A stretch of DNA of 38,880 nucleotides, taken from Kitasatospora phosalacinea. GTDB taxonomy: Bacteria > Actinomycetota > Actinomycetes > Streptomycetales > Streptomycetaceae. Below are positions 23,061 through 32,028 of this stretch, in pieces (the first letter of the stretch is position 1; each line of letters opens with the position of its first letter). The DNA lies in contig NZ_JNYE01000125.1 in the NCBI RefSeq assembly GCF_000717185.1, positions 1 to 38,880 of the forward strand. The letters run 5' to 3'. The notes under the pieces were generated by a model, which saw nothing but the letters and a program-made list of their open reading frames with translations, did no database searches and was not told where the DNA came from. The position numbers were made by a program, and so were the translations under genes.

Positions 23061-24143
23061 TCAGTTCTCGACGGTGAACCGGTAGACGGTGGTGGAGCGG
23101 TACTCCTCCCCCGGGCGCAGGACGGTGGAGGGGTAGTCGGGCCGGTTCGGGGAGTCGGGGAAGTGCTGGGTCTCCAGGGCGATGCCCGCGTACGCGCGGT
23201 AGGGGCGGCCGGAGCGGCCGGTGACCGAGCCGTCGAAGAGGTTGCCGGTGTAGACCTGCAGGCCGGGTTCGGTGGTGCGGCACTCCAGGCGGCGGCCGCT
23301 CGCCGGGTCGGTGAGGACGGCGGCGGTGCGCAGGCCGGTGCCGTCCAGGACCCAGGTGTGGTCGTAGCCGGAACCGGCCGGGAGGAGCTGCGGGTGGCGC
23401 AGGGCGAAGCGTTCGCCGAGCGCCCGGGCCTCGCGCAGGTCGAAGGGGGTTCCGGCGACGGGTTCGACCGGGCCGAGCGGGATCAGCTCCTCGTCGACGG
23501 GCAGGTAGCCGGAGGCGTCGACCCGCAGCAGGTGGTCGAGGACGGTGCCGTTGCCCTCGCCCGCGAGGTTGAAGTAGGCGTGGTTGGTGAGGTTGACGAC
23601 GGTGGGCGCGTCGGTGACGGCCCGGTAGTCGATGGTCAGCTCGCCGTCGGCGTCGAGCAGGTAGGTGACCTCGGCGGTGAGCGCGCCGGGGAAGCCCTGG
23701 TCACCGTCGGGGCTGTGCAGGCGCAGGCGGACGCCGACCCGCTGCTCCTCCTGGACGGGTTCGCCGTCCCAGGAGCGGGTGGCGTAGCCGTCGGGGCCGC
23801 CGTGCAGGGTGTGGCCGGTGTGCTGGGTGGCGAGGCGGTGGACGGTGCCGTCGAGCGGCAGTCGGCCGCCCGCGACGCGGTTGGCGTAGCGGCCGACGGT
23901 GGCGCCGAAGTAGGCGGCGGCGTCGAGCAGTTCGGCGACGTCTGCGCCGCCCAGGACGACGTTGGCGCGCCGCCCGTCCCGGTCGGGTGCGTGCAGGGCT
24001 TCGAGGCGGGCGCCGAGGCTGAGCACTTCCGCCGTGACGCCGCCGGGGGTGCCGAACGTCCAGCGGGTGATCGGCCGCCCGTCGGGGAGGGCCGCCACGT
24101 CGGCTCGGGTGGTCCTCGGTGGGGCGGGGGCTTCTGACGGCAC
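23061..24143 (-). CDS. Aldose 1-epimerase (galactose mutarotase family)
   Basis: This is a 360-residue cytoplasmic protein of the GalM fold. It interconverts alpha and beta anomers of aldoses such as arabinose or galactose. Family motifs: FGATVGRYANRVAGG, THTLHGGPDGYATRSW-like GHTLHGGPDG, VNLTNHAYFNL with the catalytic-type His, GYDHTWVL, then GLQVYTGNLFDG and IALETQHFPDSPN with the catalytic Glu. The GTG at 24143 follows GGAG at five bases. It is the last gene of the arabinose operon but is set off from araA by 113 bases containing a hairpin, so its expression may be lower or partly separate. It probably speeds anomer supply to the isomerase. Confidence 0.9.
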   Translation of the reverse strand: MPSEAPAPPRTTRADVAALPDGRPITRWTFGTPGGVTAEVLSLGARLEALHAPDRDGRRANVVLGGADVAELLDAAAYFGATVGRYANRVAGGRLPLDGTVHRLATQHTGHTLHGGPDGYATRSWDGEPVQEEQRVGVRLRLHSPDGDQGFPGALTAEVTYLLDADGELTIDYRAVTDAPTVVNLTNHAYFNLAGEGNGTVLDHLLRVDASGYLPVDEELIPLGPVEPVAGTPFDLREARALGERFALRHPQLLPAGSGYDHTWVLDGTGLRTAAVLTDPASGRRLECRTTEPGLQVYTGNLFDGSVTGRSGRPYRAYAGIALETQHFPDSPNRPDYPSTVLRPGEEYRSTTVYRFTVEN

Positions 24144-24186
24144 GGTGGCTCCGTTCGGTGAGCGGGCGGGCGGACGGACGGTGAGG

Positions 24187-24210
24187 GGGACGGGGACGGG
24201 GACGGGGACG
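24187..24210. repeat. Short GGGGAC hexamer tandem repeat
   Basis: Four copies of the hexamer ggggac occur between the aldose epimerase and arabinose isomerase genes, next to the hairpin at 24207. There is no coding explanation. Confidence 0.6.
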
Positions 24211-24236
24211 ACGCCCGCGGGCGGGCGGGCGTCGTC
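24207..24236 (-). terminator. Hairpin between arabinose isomerase and aldose epimerase genes
   Basis: Twelve-base perfect arms (core ACGACGCCCGC/GCGGGCGTCGT) surround a six-base loop, 20 bases past the isomerase stop on the minus strand. It may end or attenuate the arabinose operon transcript before the epimerase gene. Confidence 0.65.
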
Positions 24237-24256
24237 GTTGCGCGGATGACGGACGG

Positions 24257-25762
24257 TCAGAGGCGCTGGGCGAGGCGGTGGTAGGCCTGGTTCCAGCGCA
24301 GTTCGCGGGTGAAGGTGCGCATGGTGGTGTCGGCGTCGATGAGGACGAGTTCGACGTCGAGCATCTCGGCGAGGTCGTCGAGGTGCTCGGCGGTGAGTGC
24401 CCGGGTGAGGACGGTGTGGTGCGGGGCGCCCGCGGTCAGCCAGGCCTCGGTGGAGGTGCGCAGGTTGGGGCGCGGGGCCCAGACGGCCCGGGCGACGGGC
24501 AGGTTGGGCAGCGGCTCGTCGGGCTCGACGACGTCGATCTCGTTGGCGACCAGGCGGAAGCGCTCGCCCAGGTCGGCCATGCCGACGACCACGGCGGGGC
24601 CGGGGGCGGCGTCGAAGACCAGGCGGACGGGGTCCTCGCGGCCGCCGATGCCCAGCGGGTGGATCTCGCAGGTGGGGGTGGCGGCGGCGATGGTGGGGCA
24701 GACCTCCAGCATGTGCGCGCCGAGGATCAACTCCCGCCCGGGCTCCAGGTGGTAGGTGTAGTCCTCCATGAAGGAGGTGCCGCCCTCCAGGCCGGTGGCG
24801 GCGGTCTTGAGGGTGCGCAGCAGGACGGAGGTCTTCCAGTCGCCCTCGCCGCCGAAGCCGTAGCCGTCGGCCATCAGGCGCTGCACGGCGAGGCCGGGGA
24901 GTTGGCGCAGGCCGCCGAGGTCCTCGAAGTTGGTGGTGAAGGCGCCGAAGCCGCCCTCGGTCAGGAAGCCGCGCAGGCCGAGTTCGATCCGGGCGGCGTA
25001 GCGCAGCGATGCGTGCCGCTCGCCGCCCGCCCGCAGTTCGGGGGCCAGGCGGTAGAGCTCCTCGTAGTCCTTGACCAGCTTGTCCACGTCCGCGTCGGCG
25101 GCGTGGTCGACGGCGGCGACCAGGTCGTTGACGCCGTAGGTGTTGACGGAGACGCCCAGGCGCAGCTGGGCCTCGACCTTGTCGCCCTCGGTGACGGCGA
25201 CGTCGCGCATGTTGTCGCCGAAGCGGGCCAGCTTGAGGGTGGCGAGGTCGGCGCGGGCGGCGGCCGACCGGGCCCAGGTGGCGATGCGCTCGGCGACGAC
25301 GGGGTCGCTGGCGTGGCCGGCGACGGTCTTGCGGGTGACGCCCAGGCGGGACTGGATGTAGCCGAACTCGCGGTCGCCGTGGGCGGCCTGGTTCAGGTTC
25401 ATGAAGTCCATGTCGATGGTCGACCACGGCAGGTCGCGGTTGGCCTGGGTGTGCAGGTGCAGCAGCGGCTTGCGCAGCGCGTCCAGGCCGGCGATCCACA
25501 TCTTCGCGGGTGAGAAGGTGTGCATCCAGGCGATCAGTCCGACGCAGGCGTCGTCGGCGTTGGCCTCCAGGCAGACCCGGCGGATCGCGCCCGCGTCGGT
25601 CAGCACCGGCTTCCAGATGATCCGCACCGGCAGGCCGGTGCGGGCGAGCTGGTTGGCGACCTGCTGGGACTGCTCGGCGACCTGCTGCAAGGTCTCGGGG
25701 CCGTAGAGGCCCTGGCTGCCGGTGAGGAACCAGATCTCGCGGTTGAGGAACACTTCGCTCAT
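24257..25762 (-). CDS. araA: L-arabinose isomerase
   Basis: This is a 501-residue enzyme converting L-arabinose to L-ribulose, using Mn(II). Length equals the Escherichia coli enzyme. The N-terminal [22 protein letters not shown] is diagnostic. The metal ligands appear at the right spacing: Glu in GFGGEGDWK, Glu 27 residues later in SFMEDYTYH, His 17 further on in [11 protein letters not shown], and His in [20 protein letters not shown] is the conserved substrate-site stretch. The ATG at 25762 follows AAGGAG. It lies 14 bases after araD in an operon with the kinase, epimerase and an arabinose-type ABC importer. Confidence 0.97.
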   Translation of the reverse strand: MSEVFLNREIWFLTGSQGLYGPETLQQVAEQSQQVANQLARTGLPVRIIWKPVLTDAGAIRRVCLEANADDACVGLIAWMHTFSPAKMWIAGLDALRKPLLHLHTQANRDLPWSTIDMDFMNLNQAAHGDREFGYIQSRLGVTRKTVAGHASDPVVAERIATWARSAAARADLATLKLARFGDNMRDVAVTEGDKVEAQLRLGVSVNTYGVNDLVAAVDHAADADVDKLVKDYEELYRLAPELRAGGERHASLRYAARIELGLRGFLTEGGFGAFTTNFEDLGGLRQLPGLAVQRLMADGYGFGGEGDWKTSVLLRTLKTAATGLEGGTSFMEDYTYHLEPGRELILGAHMLEVCPTIAAATPTCEIHPLGIGGREDPVRLVFDAAPGPAVVVGMADLGERFRLVANEIDVVEPDEPLPNLPVARAVWAPRPNLRTSTEAWLTAGAPHHTVLTRALTAEHLDDLAEMLDVELVLIDADTTMRTFTRELRWNQAYHRLAQRL

Positions 25763-25776
25763 CGGGGGTTTCTCCT

Positions 25777-26448
25777 TCAGCGGGCAGCGGGCTGCTGGCC
25801 GTAGACGTTCTGGTAGCGGTAGTTGAGGCGGTCGATGTCGGCCTGGGCGATCGGCAGCGGCTCGCCGAGCTGGCGGGAGACGTGCACGGTGCGGGCGACG
25901 TCCTCGCACATCACGGCGGCCTTGACGGCGGCGCGGGCGTCCTTGCCGATGGTGAACACGCCGTGGCTCTTCATCAGCACCGCCGGGGAGCGGTGCCCGT
26001 CGAGGGTCTCGACGATGCCGCGGCCGATCGAGTCGTCGCCGATCAGCGCGAACGGCCCGACGGGGATCTCGGCGCCGAACTCGTCGGCCATCGCGGTCAG
26101 CACGCACGGCACCGCCTCGCCGCGGGCGGCCCAGGCGCTGGCGTAGGTGGAGTGGGTGTGCACCACTCCCCCGACGTCGGGGCGGTGGCGGTAGACGTAG
26201 GCGTGCGCGGCCGTGTCGGACGAGGGCGCGTGCTCGCCCTCGACGACGTTGCCGTCCAGGTCGCACAGGATCATGTTCTCGGGCGTCAGCTCGTCGTAGT
26301 CGACACCGCTGGGCTTGATCACCATCAGGTCCTCGCCGGGGACGCGGGCGGAGACGTTGCCCGCCGTCCACACCACCAGCTGGTAGCGGACCAGTTCCCG
26401 GTGCAGCTCGCAGACCTGGCGGCGGATCAGTTCGATCGGGGAGGTCAT
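25777..26448 (-). CDS. araD: L-ribulose-5-phosphate 4-epimerase
   Basis: This is a 223-residue class II aldolase-fold enzyme that turns L-ribulose 5-phosphate into D-xylulose 5-phosphate for the pentose phosphate pathway. Motifs: [14 protein letters not shown] near the N-terminus, [18 protein letters not shown] for phosphate binding, the zinc ligands in [12 protein letters not shown] and the later His in [11 protein letters not shown]. Asp and Glu residues in [13 protein letters not shown] fit the active site. GAGGA lies six bases before the ATG at 26448; another ATG at 26454 overlaps the stop of the kinase gene but would have no spacing to that site. It is translationally coupled to araB. 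Confidence 0.95.
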   Translation of the reverse strand: MTSPIELIRRQVCELHRELVRYQLVVWTAGNVSARVPGEDLMVIKPSGVDYDELTPENMILCDLDGNVVEGEHAPSSDTAAHAYVYRHRPDVGGVVHTHSTYASAWAARGEAVPCVLTAMADEFGAEIPVGPFALIGDDSIGRGIVETLDGHRSPAVLMKSHGVFTIGKDARAAVKAAVMCEDVARTVHVSRQLGEPLPIAQADIDRLNYRYQNVYGQQPAAR

Positions 26449-26450
26449 GT

Positions 26451-28160
26451 TCATTCCTCGCTGTCGTGGCTGAGGGCGGTGTTGCGGATGGCGCGCAGGC
26501 GGTGCAGCAGCAGGTCGGGCCCGGTGCCGAAGTGCTCGTGCAGCAGGCGGTACTCGGCGTACAGGGCGTCGTAGGCGTCGGCGCGGTCCTGGTCGGGCAG
26601 GTAGGCGTGGCGCTGGACGCGGCCCATCGCGGCGGCGGCGGCCCGCACGTGCGGGTAGGCCCCGGCGGCGACGGCGGCGTGGATCGCCGAGCCGAGGGCC
26701 GGGCCCTGCTCGGAGACCGCCAGCGAGACCGGGCGGCGCAGCACGTCCGCGTAGATCTGCATCAGCAGGGCGTTCTTCTTCAACCCGCCGGTGACGACGA
26801 ACTCGGTGACCGGGACGCCGCCCGTCTCCAGCGCTTCGACGATGGTGCGGGTGCCGTAGGCGGTGGCCTCCAGCAGGGCGCGGTAGACGTCCTCGGGGCG
26901 GGTGGCCAGGGTCAGGCCCGCGATGACGCCGGAGAGGTGGTGGTCGACCAGGGTGGAGCGGTTGCCGTTCATCCAGTCCAGCGCGACCAGGCCGTGCGCG
27001 CCCACCCGCTGGGCGGCGGCCTTGCGGGTCAGCAGCTGGTGGGCGTCCTCGCCGTTGGCCTCGGCCTCGGCGAGGTAGTCGGCGGGCAGGCCCTGGCGCA
27101 GCCACCAGGCGAAGATGTCCCCGACCGCGGACTGCCCGGCCTCGTAGCCGAAGGCGCCCTCGGCGATCCCGCCGTCCACGACCCCGCAGATCCCGGGGAC
27201 GTCCGCCAGGGCCGGGCCGTTGACGACGTGGCAGGTGGAGGTGCCCATGATGGCCAGCAGCTTGCCGTTGTCGACGGCCTGCGCGGCGGGCGCGGCCACG
27301 TGCGCGTCGACGTTCCCGGCGGCGACCGCGATGCCCTCGGGCAGGCCCGTCCAGGCGGCGGCCTGCGCGGTCAGCGAGCCCACCCGCGAGCCCAGCGGCG
27401 CCAGGCCGTCGGGGTGCTCCAGCTTGGTGCGGGCGAAGTCCGCGAAGCCGGGGTGCAGGGCGGCCAGGTACTCCTCGGACGGGTAGCCGCCGTCCTGGAA
27501 GATCCCCTTGTACCCGGCGGTGCAGGTGTTGCGGGACTCGGCGCCGGCCAGCTGCCAGACGATCCAGTCGGCGGCCTCGATCCAGCGCTCGCACGCCGCG
27601 TAGAGCTCCGGGTCCTCCTCCAGCACCTGCAGCGCCTTCGCGAACTGCCACTCCGCGGAGATCTTCCCCCCGTAGCGGCCGATCCACTTCTCACCGCGGG
27701 CGTGCGCCAGCGCGTTGATCCGGTCCGCCTGCCCCTGCGCCGCGTGGTGCTTCCACAGCTTCGGCCACGCGTGCGGGCGTCCGGCCCACTCGGGCACCTC
27801 CGCCAGCGGGGTGCCGTCGGCCAGGGCCGGCAGCACCGTGCAGGCGGTGAAGTCGGTGGCGATGCCGACCACCGCGGCCGGATCGACCCCGGACGCGGCC
27901 AGCGCCTGCGGCACCGCGACCCGCAGCACCTCCCGCCAGTCCTCCGGGTGCTGCAGCGCCCAGTCGGGGGGCAGGCGGCGGCCGGTGCCGGGCAGGCGGT
28001 CCTCGATCACGGCGTGCGGGTAGGCGTGCACGGCGGTGCCGAGCTCCTCGCCGTCCCGCACCCGGACCACCACCGCGCGCCCCGACAGGGTGCCGAAGTC
28101 GATGCCGACGACGTAGCTCTCCGGCTCGTCGGCCCGGTCGTGCTGGGGAGTCAAGCTCAC
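26451..28160 (-). CDS. araB: L-ribulokinase
   Basis: This is a 569-residue FGGY-family sugar kinase phosphorylating L-ribulose at O5. The first phosphate loop is [16 protein letters not shown], a form typical of AraB. Other marks are [66 protein letters not shown] and [19 protein letters not shown] in the ATP-binding C-terminal half. Length matches AraB (about 560 residues) rather than xylulokinase or glycerol kinase. The GTG at 28160 follows AAGGAAGAG. The next upstream gene (permease) ends 229 bases away in GC-rich sequence with no obvious gene. It heads the catabolic half of the operon. Confidence 0.95.
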   Translation of the reverse strand: MSLTPQHDRADEPESYVVGIDFGTLSGRAVVVRVRDGEELGTAVHAYPHAVIEDRLPGTGRRLPPDWALQHPEDWREVLRVAVPQALAASGVDPAAVVGIATDFTACTVLPALADGTPLAEVPEWAGRPHAWPKLWKHHAAQGQADRINALAHARGEKWIGRYGGKISAEWQFAKALQVLEEDPELYAACERWIEAADWIVWQLAGAESRNTCTAGYKGIFQDGGYPSEEYLAALHPGFADFARTKLEHPDGLAPLGSRVGSLTAQAAAWTGLPEGIAVAAGNVDAHVAAPAAQAVDNGKLLAIMGTSTCHVVNGPALADVPGICGVVDGGIAEGAFGYEAGQSAVGDIFAWWLRQGLPADYLAEAEANGEDAHQLLTRKAAAQRVGAHGLVALDWMNGNRSTLVDHHLSGVIAGLTLATRPEDVYRALLEATAYGTRTIVEALETGGVPVTEFVVTGGLKKNALLMQIYADVLRRPVSLAVSEQGPALGSAIHAAVAAGAYPHVRAAAAAMGRVQRHAYLPDQDRADAYDALYAEYRLLHEHFGTGPDLLLHRLRAIRNTALSHDSEE

Positions 28161-28389
28161 TGTCTCTTCCTTGGCGTGGGGTGGGGGCGTGGACGGTGGG
28201 GTCGGCGGCCGCCGGCGCTCTCCGCGTCGTTGCGGGCCGGCGGCCGACCGTGTCCCGTCGTCGCCCGTCGGGAGGGCGGACGGGGCCGCGCGGGCCGCCC
28301 GGCGAAGCGGGGGGCCGGACGGTCCGGCGGGGTCGGGGCGGCGCCCGCCGGGCTCCGCGGCGCAGGCGGCGGGGTCCGGCGGGCGGCGG

Positions 28390-29361
28390 TCAGCGGCGGC
28401 GGGCGGTGATCAGGCGCTGCAGGACGATGAAGACGAACAGCAGGGCGCCGATGACGATCCGGGTCCACCAGGAGCTGAGGGTGCCCTGGAAGCTGATGAC
28501 GGTCTGGATCAGGCCGAGCACCAGCACGCCGAGCAGGGTGCCGAGCAGGTAGCCGGAGCCGCCGGTCAGCAGGGTGCCACCGATGACGACCGCGGCGATC
28601 GCGTCGAGTTCCAGGCCCACCGCGTGCAGGCCGTAGCCGGACAGCATGTAGAAGGTGAGCAGGACGCCGCCGAGCGCGGAGCAGAAGCCGCTGATCGCGT
28701 ACACGGTGGTCTTGGTGCGCTGCACCGGCAGGCCCATCAGCAGCGCGGACTGCTCGCTGCCGCCGAGCGCGTACACGTTGCGGCCGAGCCGGGTGTAGTG
28801 CAGGACCACGAACCCGGCGGCGACCACCAGCAGGGCGATCAGGGCGCTGGGCGAGACGAACAGGTCGCCGAGCGGGATCCGGGTCTGCGCCATGGCGGTG
28901 TACTGCGGGTCGGTGATGGAGATCGACTCGACGCTGATGGTGTAGCACAGGCCGCGGGCCAGGAACATGCCGGCCAGGGTGACGATGAACGGCTGGATCT
29001 CGAAGACGTGGATGATCCAGCCCATCAGCCAGCCGCCCGCGGTGCCCATCAGCAGGACCAGCGGGATGACCAGCAGCGGCGGCCAGCCGTGCTGTTCGAC
29101 CAGCCAGGCGGAGACCATGGTGGACAGCGCCACCACCGCGCCGACCGACAGGTCGATGCCGCCGGTGAGCACGACGAAGGTCATGCCGACCGCGACGACC
29201 AGCAGGAAGGCGTTGTCGATCAGCAGGTTGAGCACGACCTGCCCGGAGAAGAAGCCGTCGTACTGCACCGAGCCGACGCTGAACATCGACACCAGCAGGA
29301 CCGCGGTGACCAGGAGCGGGACCTGGCCGCGCAGGCGGGTCAGCAGGGCGTGGGCGTTCAT
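28390..29361 (-). CDS. yjfF: Sugar ABC transporter permease (YjfF type)
   Basis: This is a 323-residue membrane protein of the ribose/arabinofuranose permease family (BPD_transp_2). Marks are NAFLLVVAVGMTFVVLTGGIDLSVGAVVALS, GWLMGWIIHVFEIQPFIVTLAGMFLARG, and GRNVYALGGSEQSALLMGLPVQRTK, where the ATPase docks. The C-terminal part has AVGLELDAIAAVVIGGTLLTGGSGYLLGTLLGV. It pairs with the preceding permease to form the channel of a YtfQRT-YjfF-like importer, which takes up furanose sugars in Escherichia coli. The ATG at 29361 overlaps the stop of the other permease (ATGA). Arabinose as cargo is inferred from the downstream araBDA genes. Confidence 0.92.
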   Translation of the reverse strand: MNAHALLTRLRGQVPLLVTAVLLVSMFSVGSVQYDGFFSGQVVLNLLIDNAFLLVVAVGMTFVVLTGGIDLSVGAVVALSTMVSAWLVEQHGWPPLLVIPLVLLMGTAGGWLMGWIIHVFEIQPFIVTLAGMFLARGLCYTISVESISITDPQYTAMAQTRIPLGDLFVSPSALIALLVVAAGFVVLHYTRLGRNVYALGGSEQSALLMGLPVQRTKTTVYAISGFCSALGGVLLTFYMLSGYGLHAVGLELDAIAAVVIGGTLLTGGSGYLLGTLLGVLVLGLIQTVISFQGTLSSWWTRIVIGALLFVFIVLQRLITARRR

Positions 29362-30446
29362 GCGCCGACCTCCCGGTTGGTGGTGGGGGCCGCGGCGTGC
29401 GGCCGGGCGGTGCGCCGGGCCCGGGCGCCGCGGGCGGCGAGCTTGGCGCGGAAGGCGGGCGACTGGATCAGGCAGACCACGATGACCACGAACGCCTTGA
29501 ACACCAGGGTGGTCTCCGGCGGGATGCCGATGGTGTAGACGGTGGTGGAGAGGGTCTGGATGATGAGCGCGCCCAGGACGGTGCCGCCGATCGAGAACCG
29601 GCCGCCGTTGAGCGAGGTCCCGCCGAGCACGACCGCGAGGATGGCGTCGAGTTCGATCCACAGTCCGGCGTTGTTGCCGTCGGCGGCCGAGACGTTGGAG
29701 GAGACCATCAGCCCGGCCAGCGCCGCGCACAGCGCGCTGAACACGTACACCAGGGCGACCAGCCGCATCGCCCGGATGCCGACCAGCCGGCTGGCGACCG
29801 GGTTGCCGCCGACGGACTCCAGCAGCAGGCCGAGCGCGGTGGAGCGGGTCAGCAGCACGGTGGCCAGCACCACCAGGGCGCTGAGCAGGATCGCGAACGG
29901 CATGGTCAGCCAGTAGCCGCCGCCGATCAGCTTGTACGGGTCGCTGGTGACGGTGATGATCTGGCCGTCGGTGATCAGCTGGGCCACGCCGCGTCCGGCG
30001 ACCATCAGGATCAGGGTGGCGATGATCGGCTGGACGCCGACCTTGGCGACCAGCAGCCCGTTGACGGCGCCGAGCAGCAGCGCGGTGCCGAGCGCGATGC
30101 CGGCGGCGGTCAGCACGGTGGCGAGGCTGCCCGGGTCGGTGGACTCGCTGATGTGCAGGCAGGCCAGGGCGCCGGAGATGGCGACGGTGGAGCCGACCGA
30201 GAGGTCGATGCCGCCGGTGGCGATCACCAGGGTCATGCCGAGGGAGACCAGGATCAGCGGGGCGCCGAAGTGCAGGATGTCGATCAGGGAGCCGTAGAGG
30301 TGGCCGCCCTGGAGGCGGACGGCGAAGAAGTCGGGGGTGAAGGCGAGGTTGGCGGCCAGCAGCACGGCCAGCACCACGGCGGGCCAGAACAGCCGGGACC
30401 GGGTCACCGCCTTCACCGGGCTCGCCGCTGCTGCCGTACTCATCAT
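29358..30446 (-). CDS. ytfT: Sugar ABC transporter permease (YtfT type)
   Basis: This is a 362-residue membrane protein of the same family as its downstream partner. Marks are FFAVRLQGGHLYGSLIDILHFGAPLILVSLGMTLVIATGGIDLSVGSTVAISG, LLVAKVGVQPIIATLILMVAGRGVAQLITDGQ, LESVGGNPVASRLVGIRAMRL and LWIELDAILAVVLGGTSLNGGRFSIGGTVLGALIIQTLSTTVYTIG, which is very close to known YtfT proteins. A Lys/Arg-rich tail of about 30 residues follows. The ATG at 30446 overlaps the ATPase stop (ATGA). With YjfF it forms a heterodimeric channel. Confidence 0.93.
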   Translation of the reverse strand: MMSTAAAASPVKAVTRSRLFWPAVVLAVLLAANLAFTPDFFAVRLQGGHLYGSLIDILHFGAPLILVSLGMTLVIATGGIDLSVGSTVAISGALACLHISESTDPGSLATVLTAAGIALGTALLLGAVNGLLVAKVGVQPIIATLILMVAGRGVAQLITDGQIITVTSDPYKLIGGGYWLTMPFAILLSALVVLATVLLTRSTALGLLLESVGGNPVASRLVGIRAMRLVALVYVFSALCAALAGLMVSSNVSAADGNNAGLWIELDAILAVVLGGTSLNGGRFSIGGTVLGALIIQTLSTTVYTIGIPPETTLVFKAFVVIVVCLIQSPAFRAKLAARGARARRTARPHAAAPTTNREVGA

Positions 30447-31963
30447 GCGTGGGCTCCGCTTGCGATGGTGGCCATGACGCGCTCGGGGGTGAGCCCGCCG
30501 TCGTTGTCGAGCTGGGCGACCATCCGGTGGTCGCGCAGCACGCCGACCCGGTGGCTGAGCCGCAGCACCTCCTCCAGTTCGGCGGAGATGAACAGCACCG
30601 CCATGCCCTCCTCGGCGAGGTTCGCCACCAGCTTCTGGATCTCGGCCTTGGCGCCGATGTCGATGCCGCGGGTGGGTTCGTCGAGGATCAGCAGCTTGGG
30701 GTCGGTGATCAGCCAGCGGGCGAGCAGCACCTTCTGCTGGTTGCCGCCGCTGAGGTTGCGCACCAGCGCCTCGGGGTTGCCGGGGCGGATGTCCAGGGCG
30801 CGGATCCACTTCAGCGCGTAGGCGTCCTGGGCGGTGCGGGAGAGCGGGCGGGTCCAGCCGCGGGCGGCCTGGAGCGCGAGGACGATGTTCTCGCGGACGG
30901 TGAGCTCGCCGACCAGGCCCTCGGTCTTGCGGTTCTCCGAGCAGAACGCGATGCCGCGGGCGATCGCGTCGCGCGGGCTGCGCAGCGCGGTCACGGTGCC
31001 CTCGATCCGCAGGGTGCCGCCGTCGCTCTGGTCGGCGCCGAACAGCAGCCGGGCGGCCTCGGTCCGTCCGGAGCCGAGCAGCCCGGCCAGGCCGATCACT
31101 TCGCCGGGCCGGATGTCGAGGTCGTACGGTTCGACGGCGCCGCGCCGGGCCAGCCGGTCGGCCTGGAGGAACGCGGGGCCGGTGGGGGCGGTGCGTTCGC
31201 GCCGCTTGCCGCCGCCGAGCTGGTCGAGTCCGGCGAGTTCGGCGCCGATCATCCGGGAGACGAGTTCGACCTGGCCGAGTTCGCTGGTCAGGTACTCGCC
31301 CTCCAGGCGGCCGTTGCGCAGCACGGTCATCCGGTCGCAGATCTCGTAGACCTGGTCGAGGAAGTGCGAGACGAACAGGATCGCCACGCCCTGGTCGCGC
31401 AACCGCCGCATGACGGCGAAGAGTTGGCGGACCTCGTCGCGGTCCAGGCTGGAGGTCGGCTCGTCCAGGATCAGGACCTTGGCGGAGACGTCGACGGCGC
31501 GGACGATCGCCACCAGCTGCTGGACGGCGATGGAGTAGCTGTTCAGCGGGGCGCTGACGTCGACGTCGAGTTCCAGTTCGCGGACGAGTTCGGCGGCCCG
31601 GCGGCGCATCGCCGGCCAGTCGATCAGGCCGAAGCGGCGGGGTTCGCGTCCGATGAAGATGTTCTCCGCGACCGACAGGTTCGGGCAGAGGTTCACCTCC
31701 TGGTAGACCGTGCTGATGCCGGCCTGCTGGGCCTGCAGCGGCCCGGCGATCCGCACCCGTTCGCCGGCCAGCACGACCTCGCCGCCGTCCGACGGGTGGA
31801 CGCCGGTGAGCACCTTGATCAGCGTGGACTTCCCGGCGCCGTTCTCCCCCATCAGGGCGTGCACCTCGCCGGGGAAGAGCCGGAAGTCGACCCCGTCCAG
31901 CGCCACCACCCCGGGGAACTCCTTGCGGATCCCCCGGACTTCCAGGACCGGTTGCTGCCGCAC
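30443..31963 (-). CDS. ytfR: Sugar ABC transporter ATP-binding protein (YtfR type)
   Basis: This is a 506-residue protein with two fused ABC domains, as usual for monosaccharide importers. The first has Walker A GENGAGKST, a signature region degenerate to YSIAVQQLVAIVRAV and Walker B LILDEPTSSLD. The second has a modified Walker A LLGSGRTEAARLL, FCSENRKTEGLVGELTVREN, signature LSGGNQQKVLLARWL and LILDEPTRGIDIGAKAEIQ. Thus one complete and one degenerate ATP site are expected. The GTG at 31963 follows GAGGAG. A strong hairpin separates it from the binding-protein gene. Its stop overlaps the next permease start. Confidence 0.95.
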   Translation of the reverse strand: MRQQPVLEVRGIRKEFPGVVALDGVDFRLFPGEVHALMGENGAGKSTLIKVLTGVHPSDGGEVVLAGERVRIAGPLQAQQAGISTVYQEVNLCPNLSVAENIFIGREPRRFGLIDWPAMRRRAAELVRELELDVDVSAPLNSYSIAVQQLVAIVRAVDVSAKVLILDEPTSSLDRDEVRQLFAVMRRLRDQGVAILFVSHFLDQVYEICDRMTVLRNGRLEGEYLTSELGQVELVSRMIGAELAGLDQLGGGKRRERTAPTGPAFLQADRLARRGAVEPYDLDIRPGEVIGLAGLLGSGRTEAARLLFGADQSDGGTLRIEGTVTALRSPRDAIARGIAFCSENRKTEGLVGELTVRENIVLALQAARGWTRPLSRTAQDAYALKWIRALDIRPGNPEALVRNLSGGNQQKVLLARWLITDPKLLILDEPTRGIDIGAKAEIQKLVANLAEEGMAVLFISAELEEVLRLSHRVGVLRDHRMVAQLDNDGGLTPERVMATIASGAHA

Positions 31964-31985
31964 CCCGGTTCTCCTCTCGTGTCTC

Positions 31986-32019
31986 CCGTGCCGGGCCGCC
32001 CGCGGGCGGCCCGGCACGG
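31986..32019 (-). terminator. Intercistronic hairpin between binding-protein and ATPase genes
   Basis: Fifteen-base perfect arms (core GTGCCGGGCCGCC/GGCGGCCCGGCAC) surround CGCG, in the 65-base gap after the binding-protein stop. Hairpins here commonly let the receptor be made in excess of the membrane components, by partial termination or by protecting the upstream mRNA. Confidence 0.75.
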
Positions 32020-32028
32020 CGGGGCGGG

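Noticed and set aside
28161..28389. Possible small gene or terminator between the permease and ribulokinase genes
   Set aside because: Only short GC-rich symmetry such as CCGGA-CGG-TCCGG (28315-28327) was seen, with no start plus ribosome site and no long stem.
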